This document shows positions 21,113 through 32,830 of a stretch of 52,493 nt of DNA, piece by piece. The translations under genes were made by a program, and so were the position numbers. Every line of letters starts with the position of its first letter. Positions within the stretch are counted from its first letter, which is position 1. The notes under the pieces are model-generated. The model ran no database searches, had not been told where the DNA came from, and saw only the letters and a program-made list of their open reading frames with translations. This DNA is from Helochares maculicollis (Eukaryota; Arthropoda; Insecta; Coleoptera; Hydrophilidae). The stretch lies in assembly GCA_033557835.1 (NCBI GenBank), contig JAWQRO010000145.1, forward strand, positions 1-52,493, given 5' to 3'.

Positions 21113-21477
21113 CTGAACTCTTGCAACAAGAAATAGAAGAACATCAACAGATACGTTTTGAACAGCAACAGAAAACTGTCACCTGCCGATATTCAGAGTG
21201 AAGCATGTTCTGCTGGGTCAGTACTTGGATGGGTGACCGCTCAAAAAGGCCCGGCTTTACATTCTGGTAGTGGTACCACCTACTGTCCCTCCGGGGCGGC
21301 AGAGGGGGTGCTAAGAATGAGCGAAGGCAAAATCGCTATCAACTAATTAATTCGGCAGGTCTCTCTCGAGCCAAGTTAGACTGCAAGAACTAGAATAAGA
21401 AATCGAAAAGATCAAATGGGACGCCATAGAACTTAGACGAAGTCAAGATGAAAAATTAAGATCTTATAGAGCTTCAG
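21113..21477 (+). pseudogene. Coiled-coil exon-like sequence split by an insertion
   Basis: After the acceptor ACAAATCAG the frame reads ELLQQEIEEHQQIRFEQQQK. After an inserted block (21179-21379) it resumes LQELE, stop, EIEKIKWDAIELRRSQDEK then LRSYRAS before GGTAATC. The heptad-like Glu/Lys/Gln composition argues for a true coiled-coil coding past. The insertion and an in-frame TAA mean it no longer codes. The protein family is not identified. Confidence 0.4.
21179..21379 (+). repeat. SINE-like insertion with 5S rRNA-type internal promoter
   Basis: 21200-21240 carries GAAGCATGTTCTGC followed by TCAGTACTTGGATGGGTGAC, which is nearly identical to the box A, intermediate element and box C region of eukaryotic 5S rRNA genes. 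The 5' half of 5S is absent, so it is not a 5S gene. The block is bracketed by inverted repeats ACCTGCCGA (21181-21189) and TCGGCAGGT (21352-21360), and ACTG occurs at both flanks (21175-21178, 21380-21383) as a possible short target duplication. Confidence 0.6.
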
Positions 21478-21539
21478 GTAATCTACTGTATTATATAAGT
21501 ATAGACAACGGAAGAACTAGTGGAGTAGCGTTATTGATA

Positions 21540-21775
21540 AACAAGCATGTTAAACAGCAGCTGCTCCAAATATCCACGGTGTCAATGGTACCCAAGGGAC
21601 TCCTCAAAATGACCAAGGAAATGTCCAAATGGCTGATGTGACGAAGACATTATAAAGATCTTGGGACCATTTGGTTTACAAGAGCAAACATCTTCATATC
21701 TAAGAGATCTTAGCAAAATGAAAAAAATGTATCAGCGCGAATCGTACGTTCACGTTAAATACTAAAAAAATCCCA
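21540..21775 (+). pseudogene. Coding-like remnant downstream of the split coiled coil
   Basis: Two overlapping frames look protein-like: APNIHGVNGTQGTPQNDQGN then VQMADVTKTL and a stop at about 21652, and DIIKILGPFGLQEQTSSYLR then DLSKMKKMYQRESYVHVKY and a stop at about 21763. A one-base frameshift could join them. The family is unknown. Confidence 0.25.
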
Positions 21776-22073
21776 TCTGTGCAACACTGCACAAAAAGAA
21801 CACAAAAAAGTATCAGTGTTACAAACACCTGGAAATTCCAAGGTTGAGCTACGGATTAGATTAGACTGGATAAGATTGGACCACCTGGATTTGGAGAACT
21901 TCACGAGTCGTACTCGAGGAGCTATTCTAAGCAATTCCAAGACACTAGTATTGAGGTTATGGTTTGCTATTTCAACTTTAGAAACGAGAAGCAGCCCTGT
22001 AAGACGATTGATTGCTTCTTTTTCAATACTAAAGGGGGTAGGTTCGCGCCACTGCCATACTCCGACAGCTTAA

Positions 22074-23599
22074 AATAACCTGGATGATTGTCAGCAATAG
22101 TTACAAAGTTATTGTGAAGGAGGGCGTTGCCAACGGAAATTCATCCGCAACCAGTGAAGACTACGGAAAGAGAAATATCTCCGGCCTGATCGAAATAATA
22201 GGAGGGTCTTAAACGGTTTAACTCTCAACTTGCTGCACATATCTGGTGCTTACTCTTGACAACATTTCTGTTCCCATAAAATATAACTTTCGTGAGAAGG
22301 GAAATCATCTATCCTTCAATCCACGCGATCCAACCTGCAACTTTGCTTTTGTATCTCTGATCCAAATCAATGTGCCTCTACTCCTTTAGGGTGTATCAAA
22401 ACATAGGTAAACTAGTGAAAGTATCTAACCTTCGTGATAAGATAGAAGAGCTTACGATCATGGATACCCAATTGTAGCATCCTCTAGATACAAACGTAGC
22501 GTTTCTACATGATCATATTGTTTCCAATATTCTCTTGCGAATAATTTCTCATCTCTAAGTCAACTGAAACACAGTAGGAGAAGTTCTCAACGCTTTAGCC
22601 AAGTCCATTTTTCTCAGTGTGAGCCATAAATTCCTTGTTCCTTGTTGACCTTCAGGACTTAATAGAACTTTCTGTTATAATTGACTGCCTTTACTTTCTT
22701 TCTGGGAAACTCATTGATAGTATGCATGATATGCCTCAACTTGATGATAGCTCTTAGACACTCTACCCGGTCTGCTACAAAACAAATGTCTGCGCAAGTT
22801 TCACATTTTCGGCATACATTTTTCAAGTTTTCGGTTCAAACGTAAAGTTCGCGTGGTTTTTCTAGGGTATTTTCCACTCTCTTGTGCTCTCCTGATACAT
22901 AATTGTGGAACTCTCGCCACATTTGAGCTACAGCCAGCTCGTAGCACTAGTTGCTCCGTAACCTAATATTCCTCCTGGTTCTGGAATGCTTTCTTCAAGA
23001 CTCCATTCTTGACTAGCGCTGTGAGACTAATTACTCTTCAGTACAAGTCGCTCGTTAGAAATGCTCCTCCAGTGTGACTTTTGACCTTTAAGGTTCCATC
23101 GAAGAATCTGACTGATGAATGGATCGTCTTCTTGTTTGGTATGAAATTCTTCTGAAGTCCCACTCTGTTGCAGTACGCATCTTCAAACGATATCTTGTGT
23201 CACGCATCGCACCTAGTCTGTCTGTAGATGTATTGGTGTTTCCTTTAGCGTGTCTACCAACGGTCAGGTTGTATTTCTACGAAGACTATCCACTTTATAC
23301 CGTTATCTTCCAACTTTGATCCTTTATCCTAGCCATATTTAGTTTTTCGCTGGTTTTGAGCGTCCTTGTAACTTGAGTCTATTTCCAGATCAGCTTGCCC
23401 TAATTTGTCTAGTTGCTATCAAAGCTCTAGTATTGTTTCAAAGCGTGCACGCTACTCAAAATGGATCTAAACAAACTGGACATTTTCCACCTGTGATGCT
23501 TACTGTGGATCGCTAAGATTTTGCTCCGTGAGTACATTACCAACGATACCATCAGATCTTGGAATCAAAATCTACCAACCAATGAGGATCAAGTTCAAA
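22074..23599. other. Degenerate sequence, possible LINE debris
   Basis: Minus-strand fragments such as LTALVKNGVLKKAFQNQEEY look protein-like, but no diagnostic motif is visible. I cannot assign it. Confidence 0.25.
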
Positions 23600-23641
23600 A
23601 ATTCTGGCTACGAAGGTTTGCACATGTGTGCCCATGGGGGA

Positions 23642-23698
23642 CTCCAGGGTGCTGCACCCTGGAGCCTCAGAGTGCCTCCAGGGTGTTGCGCCCTGGAA
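23642..23698. repeat. Two adjacent GC-rich hairpins
   Basis: 23642-23664 is a perfect hairpin, CTCCAGGGTG, loop CTG, CACCCTGGAG. 23677-23697 repeats the arms as TCCAGGG and CCCTGGA around a seven-base loop. They sit in otherwise AT-rich DNA. Confidence 0.7.
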
Positions 23699-23899
23699 GA
23701 CTCGACGTGTGGAAAATCTAGTGAGCGGCACCATAAACATGGTCGGAACAAATAGAAAAAGACTTGACGATCTAACTACTTGATTTACATCAAGAAAAGG
23801 ATGTGCCCACCGATAGAAAGCGACGGAAAAGAGCAGTGGGCAGAACTGGCTTGGAGACTATCCTCTACCAAAAGTCAGCTAAGAACAAAACAAAGAAGA

Positions 23900-24630
23900 A
23901 AAATCTGGAATGTCTCCACTCAACATTCCCGTGTAAATATATTTACTGTATATAAGTATCTGCTACTTTTAATAATTAAACCACAAAAACCTACGTACTA
24001 GGCAAAAATGAAAAAAAATCAATTTTCATAATTTACATATGCTTCAGTGCAAATATTCAGCAACACAATAAGATAATAACATAAAGAATTCGTTACTAAA
24101 AAATCAAATTTAAGCAGGGCCCATTTCCGGATCTCCAATTTACATGGAACTTCTTGTTATGGATAATTTTGCAATATTTAAATTTTTTTACCAATTTTGT
24201 CAGATTTTTATTTCAAGGCTTACTCCAATACAGAGTTTTCACAGTTTAAAAAATGGCACTTCCGGTGGTCCGATCATGTCGAAAATTTGCATCCATCATA
24301 TTTTCGTCGCATTCAAGACGTGTAGAAAATTTCAACTTGATAGACCTATTTTAACGACTAATTTATTTGAAAAAATTTCAAAACTGTGCAGGTTTTTCCA
24401 GTGTTTTTAAATGCCTGTAACATACAGATCTAGGATTTTGCAATAATTGTGGTATGCATCGCTCCTCATCAAGGTCTGACAGCTATCGTGTTTACATACG
24501 CACACAGACACATAGATTCCATTCCAAAAATGGTCAAAATGGAATCAGAGGCCATCAAAACGTAGAGATTCGTTAGTATCTTAAGGTCGAATTATTCGCA
24601 ATACCTTTCCCATTACTTTGTATAGTCGTA
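23900..24630 (-). repeat. Family R repeat, reverse copy
   Basis: Reverse orientation: TCTGGAATGTCTCCACTCAA at 23904 is the complement of the family's 3' module, and 24250-24630 contains complements of the 5' module (GCATCGCTCC, AGCTATCGTGTTTACATACG, AATACCTTTCCCATTACTTT). No tRNA-like module was seen. Confidence 0.65.
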
Positions 24631-25199
24631 CGCGGAAGGTGAAAAAGAAGGATTTATAAATTATGTTGGCAAAAATTAGGCATAGTATGTTTCTTTTTGA
24701 TTAAATTGAATAGAGTATGCTGCAATTGAGCAGATGGTTTGTTGTTTTTAATTTTGCCAGGGCCAAATACGAAAAGTTGCAAATTTTTTACAATTGCCCA
24801 TAAATGTAGAGTGTGACGTTGACCTTCAAATGACAAACTGATCCTCAGTATGCAAGAACATAAGAATTAAAACCGATGTGACAATTAAGTTACTGTACAA
24901 ATTATGATCCATATCAAAATTTTGGCCCGTGTCAACATATTAGGTGAGGAGCTTCTTCCCCACCTGTTTTTGGTATCGATTATTCAAAAGAGTAGCAATT
25001 CGTGCCGTATTCACCTGCGCGCATAAAGGTCTAAGTTTCAATTGTTCAGGAAAGGAAGCTTTTGCTTAAGCATTTATTGGGCAAAAAATGAAATTGTTGA
25101 AAACTCGTTTCAGCTTTAATGAAAATGCAGGTGCGAGGGGGTGAGGTGAGGTTAATGTTTAAAAAACAGCAATTTCCCCACGTGCTGCAGTCGGGGTAG

Positions 25200-25760
25200 T
25201 TAGCATTCATTGCATAGTGCATTGGAAAGGGTGGATTCCGCGTTCTGTCGGAACGACCGAAATGGAATTAAAAGCTGTCTAAACATCCAGTAAAGGTAGG
25301 AAGAAAATGAGGAAATACAAAATGGAGCTTTCGAACAAATCCCGCCTTTCATTTTGATCTGATGCTCCGCCCAGGCCGGTTTCCCCTCGGGCGTCCAATC
25401 GACGAGGTGGGCAGACCGCGCACCCCACTGGAGGCTGTGATCCATAACTGCTGGTTATGGACTTGTACACTCAAACTGATTTTGACATTTCCCACCAGAT
25501 AAACTAATTTGTTAAGTGAACTACAAAGCGCGCCGACAGAGCTACCTCTTCTGTTCGCTGGCGAGACACCGGGTGTTGAAGACGGTTTTAGTGCGTGTTT
25601 CGGCGTTCGAAATGTGGGAAAAGTTATTTGTGGTGGTTTAACGATGTGATTTCAGTGTCTTATGTGAGTTCTTGAGGAGAAGACCCGATTGTCTATGGGG
25701 TGACATGTTCTCCCGATGGCTAACGTCGAAGAGATAGGCGATAACCGCTGGAACAGCAGG
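25200..25760 (+). promoter_or_regulatory. GC-richer island, candidate promoter and 5' UTR
   Basis: 25340-25950 is markedly richer in GC and CpG than its flanks and free of transposon motifs, as expected of a host gene start. Two upstream ATGs (about 25695 and 25705) open very short frames before the candidate start at 25716. Confidence 0.35.
25716..25759 (+). CDS. Candidate short first coding exon, gene unidentified
   Basis: CCCGATGG is a fair initiation context. The frame reads MANVEEIGDNRWNS plus two bases of the next codon, and ends exactly at CAG followed by GTAAGG, a strong donor. I do not recognise the protein, and no second exon in matching phase was found in the window. The exon is too short to prove by sequence alone. 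Its support is the donor, the start context and the GC-rich surroundings. Confidence 0.35.
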
Positions 25761-27264
25761 TAAGGAGAATCGGATTTGTTTTGCTGACTGGAGATAATTG
25801 GCAGTGATGGTCCAGTTGACACTGAAAATCGTGTTGCAAAATTCACATTCGCGATCGGTATTTCCGATAAAAAATAATATAATGCTACGGTTCCGGAGGG
25901 GCAATCTGGGTGTCCCCCGCGGTGACCGTGTTTGACAGGTCGGAAGGCTTGACGAGATAAATATTGATATGTGCCTTGTCATAGCCAAAAATCGAGAAAA
26001 CTGTGGCGACACGGTCCCACCAAATGCGCACCCAGGGCTGAAGTTTGGTTTGAAAGTTTATTAATACTGTCGCTTGTTGCTTTGACAGGTTAGCGTTTGG
26101 TAGTAATTACGAGAATTTAAATAAGTGGTAATGATAGTGGCGAAATGATGCTAGTGGTAAACTGAAGCTGGTTTAGAACCAGCACCGTCGCGCTGCTGTT
26201 AAAACATGCAGATGAAGTGCCTGCACAAAACGAGGAGTTTTCTTGCAAATTTCTGTGTCGTTATAATAACGACTTGTAATTGCTTGTATATCATGAAACC
26301 ACCGCCACTTAAAAGTATGATGAGGCGAATGCAGCCGCATTCAAATTTGAAATGCGGAGAAGCCTAAACTAAACAAAACAAAAAATAAGCAAACAGAAGC
26401 GAGAAAATCTGGAACGTCTCCACTCGACAACACTGGAGGCAGTTGGCGCAGCAAAACAATTTTTAGCGAATTTATATAATAAGACATTTGTATAGATTTT
26501 TATTTTGTATGCCCTGCAACCCTTTACCTGTAGCCTAAAATAAAAGTTAAACCGAATATGTCTTAACGACCGTTTGTGAGCACTTTATGAAAGTTAAGTG
26601 CATGATTTGTATGAAATTATGAAGAGCTACAACTTTTCCAAATATAAATTGATTTTAAATAAACAGTAATGTCGACATTTGAACACTTTGTCCTAATGCT
26701 AAAAATGAATGAAACACAGTTTCTGCTAGTGGTGTATCATACGAAGAGAAAATTTGAATGAAACTTTGCACGCGCCTTAAATACTAACATGCAATCCATG
26801 CATATTAAATATTCCGTTTTCTGGCATCTCCAGAGTCTCCAAAAACTGCATCTGAACTCATATTTTAAAAATTAAACGTTTCAATATTGTGATCAAATCT
26901 ACGGTTCCCGCCAAGTGTCCCTCCTATACCGATCACATTAATTAGGAATGGAATTGTAAGCTTCTCATACCTTAATTTGGCTTCAATTACAAGCCCTTCC
27001 AGTACAATTTTGTTTTTGTCCTATTTTAATTTTCGTAAAAATGGAAGCGCGAAAATTTAAACCCTTTAACAAAAATGAGCCCTATTCAAACAGGTTTTCC
27101 AATCTAAAGCCATATTAATGTTCAAATAACTCAATTTTGAATGAGCTAACGTATTTTTACAACTATTTTTGGATGGTGGAAGGCTGACCTCAAACTATAG
27201 CCAAATAAATTCTGCTTAAATTGGCCGAAGACTTTCTGCCGACACTTGTATAAGACATTGTTGT
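25761..27264. other. Flank of the GC island, then AT-rich DNA
   Basis: A minus-strand frame (26012-25638, 124 codons) overlaps the island but shows no domain and is probably a by-product of the GC content. 26398-26430 carries a small fragment of the family R 3' module (TCTGGAACGTCTCCACTCGA). Confidence 0.35.
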
Positions 27265-28180
27265 ATGATTTTCATCGGTTATCAATTTCTACCAAAGCCG
27301 CGCAACACGTTCGTGACACTTATGGCGGCAAAATCTCTCGTTGAATCAATGTCTTCAGTAGTTTCGCGCAACCTAAACACGGACTTCAGCATCGAACACA
27401 ACCCAAAATGTGGCGAACTAATGAAAGTAGATCGTAATTTTGCGCGATTTGCTCAAATCGGATCAGATCCAAAACAAAAACTTGAAGACATCTCCGTTCA
27501 GTTGATATTTTACTCTGTAACAGTTTCAAAGCTTTGCAAACAATTAGCTCAGAGCAGGGATACTTCTCAAATTAATCAAAACGCTTCGAATAACAATCAC
27601 CAGTTAACTTTTCTATAGCAACAATAATTGCCGATTTTTAGAACGAATTATATCGTCAGTTGTGAAATAGTTATTGTATGAAAACCCAGAAACTTGCTGA
27701 CACATCCATGCCGACGGGAAAATTTTATCTTCACGGTAAGGAAGCTTTATTTTGTGTTTGATGGGTTTGTCGCGGCGTAACGATGGACGGCCAAACAGTG
27801 ATTGCAGATAGGCATTGCCAACAATTCGATCAATTTCGTCCGTAACTGAAGAAGAGGTCACAATTGGCCAATAAGAATCAAGTTATGCTTCTTCATGGCA
27901 ACGCTCCGCCACAGAAGAACCAGCCAAAACAGTAGAAAAATCGAATAAGAAACTTGACCGCATCCTGCATACAACCCTGACCTCGCCTATTCGAATTGTC
28001 ATTAGCTCCGATCTCTTTAACGCAGTCCTGAGGATCGAAGCTCGCTGATTCTCAATTTATCAAAAAGAATATCAATGACATTTTCCACAATAAAAAATTT
28101 CATTCTATCGCAAAGGCGTTGAAGATTCGTTCGCGAAACAGGCACAAATAGTTGAAAATTACGGGGAATAAATTAATTAC
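27265..28180 (+). mobile_element. mariner transposase relic
   Basis: The plus-strand frame 27265-27618 resembles a mariner N-terminal domain: NTDFSIEHNPKCGELMKVDR, then SDPKQKLEDISVQL and VTVSKLCKQL (second HTH). At about 27880-27930 comes NQVMLLHGNAPPQKN (second Asp block with Asp changed to Gly), and around 28110 FYRKGVEDSFAKQAQIVENY, the C-terminal block. Several frameshifts; ends not located. Confidence 0.6.
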
Positions 28181-28700
28181 AATTCATTATATACTAACAA
28201 TTTCTAATTTAATTTAGTAATTAAAAACTCATTACATAAGTATATGATTGACGAATTAGAGTCTTTTAAAAAGTTGCGTACTTTTGATACTTCCATTCTC
28301 AACTAAATGGATGTTTTTCAAATAAGGAAACAATTTGTAAAAAGTTGCGTCTTAGATTTAGTAGCTTTACTTTAGTAAAATTAGCCTGTTCTTTTACTGT
28401 GGAAATGAATTTACTCAAACAGAATATGCACCATTAGTCCCGATGGTGCTTCAACAATTTGCGGGCGGAATCATGATGCCATCGGTGGTTTCTGGGTGCA
28501 AAACTGAATCACATGCTTGTTTTCAAGACAGTTGAATGTCATTGACAAAATTACGTCAATTGAGAACATTTTAGAGACCAAAATTTCACTGATACTCATC
28601 GCATTATTGAATCTTTCGATTAAAAAAACTTTCTATCGCTAAGCTATCGAAAAATTAATACATAAATGTACAAGAATTGTTGAAAATGATAGGAAATACA
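28181..28700. other. AT-rich spacer
   Basis: Nothing recognised between the two mariner elements. Confidence 0.4.
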
Positions 28701-28702
28701 TA

Positions 28703-29983
28703 CTACTGTGATCAAAAAGTAAGGTGAATTTGTTTACAGCATGTAAATTCTTTATATATTCTTCCAAATCAATTTCATCCCCTTCAAAGTAATCCCCGTC
28801 CGATAAAACGCACTTTTGCCAACACTTTTTCCAGTCATCGAAACAGTCGGAATAGTCTTTTTCTGGTATAACATTCAAGACATTCTTCGATTCGGTTTTT
28901 ATCACCTTAATCGCATCAATACGGTATCCCCGCATTGGCCTTTTGAGTTTGCTGAATAGCCAGAGCTCGCACGGAGACACATCAGGTGAATACGGTGGTT
29001 GCGGAACGATATGAGTCGAGTTTTTGTCAAAAAAGTCGCAAAGAACCAATGCAGTATGAAAAAGTGCATTGTCGTGATGAAGGAACCAAGAGTTGTTCGT
29101 CCGTAATTCCGGCCGTTTCAGACGAATAGCTTCACGCAAACAACGCATAACACTCAAATAATATTCTTTGTTGACAGTTTGGTCCAGCGACAGGAATTCA
29201 TAGTGCACCACACCACAATAATCAAAGAAAACTGTCAAATGACCTTGATTTTCGATCGACTTTGCCGTGGTCTTTTCAGTTTTGCTTCACCTTTTGCACG
29301 ATATTCGCTGGATTAGTCGATGGTTTCAGGGTCGTATACGTAAATCCAAGTCTCGTCTCCAGTAATGATGCATTTCAAGTGGTCCCGATAGGCAGACTGC
29401 AATGTTTTTTCCAAAAAAATGGAGCGATTTTGGCACCAATCGAAACTTGACGCGTTTGAGGCACAAAAAATCCTTCAAATTCGTTTGTGCTGCGCCAAAT
29501 GATATTCCAACACTCCAAGGTCTCTAATTGTCAATCGACAATTTTCAAGCATAAAATTTTTGATTTTTTGGACGTGGTACTCGTCGGTAGACGTTAATGG
29601 TCGTCTAGCGCGCGGTTCGTCTTCAACGCGTTCTCGGCTCGCTTTGAACTCGTTGCACCACTTATAAACGTTTTTTGTGCCATAGTTTGATCACCAGATG
29701 CCTTCCGCAACATTTTCAATGTATCCGCACGATACTATTCGTTTCGCAAACAAAATTTGATGCAAGTTCTTTGCTCAGGAAAATCACCCATTGTAAAAAT
29801 CAAAAAATTCACTTTTGGTTGTTTACAAAAACACGTGTAACTCGGAGATAATTAAAGCTTTTGACAAACAGACGCTTGGCAAATGTTATAAACAGTCCTA
29901 GCACCATAGGAAAAAATTTACCTGCCTTCCTAATGCCCGGGAGTTTTAAATGACAATTTCAACTTACTTTTTGATCACAGTAG
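28703..29983 (-). mobile_element. mariner element, near full length, third catalytic residue Glu
   Basis: Inverted ends CTACTGTGATCAAAAAGTAA match at both sides, with TA target copies at 28701-28702 and 29984-29985. The minus-strand transposase reads KCIITGDETWIYVYDPE (first Asp), then a 199-codon frame (29238-28639) with TVFFDYCGVVHYEF, FLHHDNALFH (second Asp), YSPDVSPCELWLF and KCVLSDGDYFEGDEI. The third acidic residue is Glu in place of Asp, with 34 residues after the second Asp. Upstream stops and frameshifts in the N-terminal part leave it inactive. Confidence 0.88.
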
Positions 29984-29985
29984 TA

Positions 29986-30458
29986 GTTTATTAAAATTAT
30001 CTATCTTTGTACAATTACATACAAATGTAAATATTTAACGATTTTAAGTAATAGGTAGAGTTTATAATTTCTTTTTCTCTTTCATATATCGAGTCTTTAT
30101 TACAATATAATTTCACCGATTAATATTTCGGCAATTTCAATTTATTTCTACACTCTGAACTGCTTCCGCTGTCAATTACTTTATTGTTTTTCAATCAGTG
30201 TTTTTATTGCAACACTCTATTAACAAACTTTCGCCATTGGGGCACGGACAAGCTAGATTTTTTAACAGTTTGCATACAAAAGTCAAAAAGAGCATTGGTT
30301 TAGGCAGCGATAAATATAATTGGGGTTGTTAATCTATTATTGTTCAAAAAATACTGACAAGCGAGGAGTATCCAAAGCTTTTGCTTCATTTCTCTCCTTC
30401 CAGAAAGTGAGAAATTGTGGGTTCATGCAAAGTGGATCAAGACCATGCAAGGTTTCGA
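29986..30458. other. AT-rich spacer
   Basis: Nothing recognised. Confidence 0.4.
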
Positions 30459-30545
30459 CGTATTGGACTAGTATTTTGGACGCATTAGATGAGTATTTTG
30501 GAAGTATTAGATGAGTATTTTGGACGTATTTGATGAGTATTTTGG
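30459..30545. repeat. Short tandem repeat, about 20-24 bp unit
   Basis: Four imperfect copies of GAGTATTTTGGACGTATTAG, starting at CGTATTGGACTAGTATTTTGG. Confidence 0.75.
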
Positions 30546-30869
30546 AAAAAACAAAACTAGTCTGGTGTAAGTTTTATCTTTGAAGTTTTTCATAGATGGT
30601 TCAGGAACCATAATAGAACCCCATAAGGTCACAAAATAATCGCATCAGTTCATTTGGATTTTTATCGATTTCATTTAGAGTCTATATTGTATTTAAACGT
30701 GTGCACTGCTGGACTTATGTTCCCTAACTCGCTTATAATACAGTATTTTAAAAAGCTACAATTTTCTTCTTATACTTGCCCATAAATACTTTTAAAGTCA
30801 CTTCTAAATACACTTCCTGTAGATTGTGAAGGAAGCGTCCTGCGCTAAGAAACATCATAACTGTGGCTT

Positions 30870-32830
30870 TGACACATCCGATTCCAGCTTCGCTCTCCAT
30901 TAAAAGTGTGAATATAAGCTACTTCTACCGATAAAATACCGATAGCTGAATTTGCCTCGCTTCGCTCGGCATAGTTGATGCAGTGCGAGATTTATTCTTT
31001 AAGAGCGACAACTTAAGCTAATCTAACATTCAGAAACAAAACGCTTTGCCTCACTTTTCTCCAATAAACAGCTTTTTTCGCAACTAGAGCTATGCTATGC
31101 TTTAATTATCAAGTGTACCGAAAAATTTTCCAATTTTAATTATTGTTGTGATATTCAGTTACAGCTAGTTCCTTGAGTCAAGTGAACGAATTTTGCATAA
31201 AAGTCAAGGTGGGCGACCTTGAACATCCAATTATAGATTTTTTTCTATTACTAACTATCGTGCTCAAAATACCCAAAAATTGTCTATCAAAATTGTATAA
31301 TTTTCACGAAATAATCCTAGTGTTACTACAAATAACATTTATGTCATTCATCCTAATAAATTAAATATGCCCACATGTCAGCAGTTCTTAAAACATAGAA
31401 CTCATGAAGGTTAGGCCCTAAAGTTGAAGAAATCAATACTATGATAGCAGACAAATAATAAGCCTTGGCAATCAGCAAAGGACTATAAATGCATATTGGC
31501 TTATGAATGGATAAAACCTGGCCTAGCTTCTACTTCTGGGTCTATTGTGAGCAAGTGAATCGCTTAAATGATCCCTTAGTCAGAAAACAATCAGAAATTG
31601 GAGATAGAGACAACGAAAATGATAGAGTACGACCTGATGAAGCAAAATTACGTCTAGAAAATCTCTGAACTTGGTTAAGTTTTACCTCACCCTCCTTCAT
31701 CAGATTTAGGACCACCCGATGATCATATGTTTAGTCACTATACTATTACTTAAGAAACACCCTGTTTAGAGATATCAATCATGCAGAAATGGCTGTCGAC
31801 CAACTTTTTTCTGCAAGAGTACTAGACTTTTCCAAATTAGTAAATTTGGGCTTGTCACTCATTCAAGACTATCAAATTACAAGGGAACTGATATTTAATT
31901 AGAAGGATTATCAAGTAGTAATTTAATCAAAGCGTCTAAAATCCAGTAACAAATTTCATCGTTAAATTAGCAAATGCAATTCCGATTTCTCCCACAAGCA
32001 AGAGTTTCCAACCCTGACTAAACTTAATATGAAATATACGGAAAATTAATGTAAGCGTCTAACGCAAGAATCAAAACGCTTTGCATTGCTTCGCTCGGCG
32101 AGTAAGAGCGCCAGTGCTCTACGTGAAAAAGCCGGTTTGGATTTCTTCCTCAATCAAGAGTATAAAACTACAATTAATGCAGTTAATATTGATTATATTA
32201 ATAAATCCCGAAACAAAACGCTTTGACAAGAACGTTCATTTAGATATCTTTCAATCAGAGATGGCATACTTTACATCTAAAGAAATATTTAGATTACTAA
32301 GACAAATTCAGACTACAAAAAAAATGTAAGCTATGGAGACACAATTAGAATGCCAACAGACAATAGTTGTTAACTTAAATACTGATAAAATTATGCAAAT
32401 TGATGCATCCTAAAGAATTTTCATATGCAATTGGAGTTGCCGTTGCTTGATTTTCTTAAGGACCATTAGGAACTAGTTTGAAATTCATGGATAGTACAGT
32501 TCATACAAAGTTTCCGGGCATGAAATTTATACAAAAATGTGTATATAGCTATGTTTTGCCCTCACCAAAATAGTTGCATACATTAAGAATACATACATCG
32601 ATTGGCCTAATGCCTAAAACAATAAATGTCTTGCCTCGCTTCGCTCGGCAGCACTGCCGAAGGCTGACGCGAAACCACACCCTTTGTAAGCTAAGAGACT
32701 CAGGATTCTTTTCTAAAAACAGCTCTTACTTGGCAAAGCCAGTTTGGACATCTCCTTCAGTCAAGACCGCAAGTGTAATATGTTCAAATGAACACCAATC
32801 GAAGTACAAATACACCCATCTGCAAAACAA
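30870..32830. repeat. Cluster of dispersed repeats with a CTTCGCTCGGC core
   Basis: TTGCCTCGCTTCGCTCGGCA is identical at about 30952 and 32631, and a variant with TTGCTTCGCTCGGCG lies at about 32085. Downstream of the second and third sites a related module follows, with the equivalents of AAGCCGGTTTGGATTTCTTC and TCAATCAAGAG. No coding function is visible. Confidence 0.6.

Noticed and set aside
21200..21240. Functional 5S rRNA gene
   Set aside because: The 5' half of 5S rRNA is missing and the downstream sequence does not form the closing helices.
27265..27618. Independent host gene of 117 residues
   Set aside because: The frame fits the N-terminal domain of a mariner transposase, with the C-terminal part 300 bp downstream.
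30459..30545. CRISPR-like array
   Set aside because: Units are contiguous and degenerate with no spacers, and the genome is eukaryotic.
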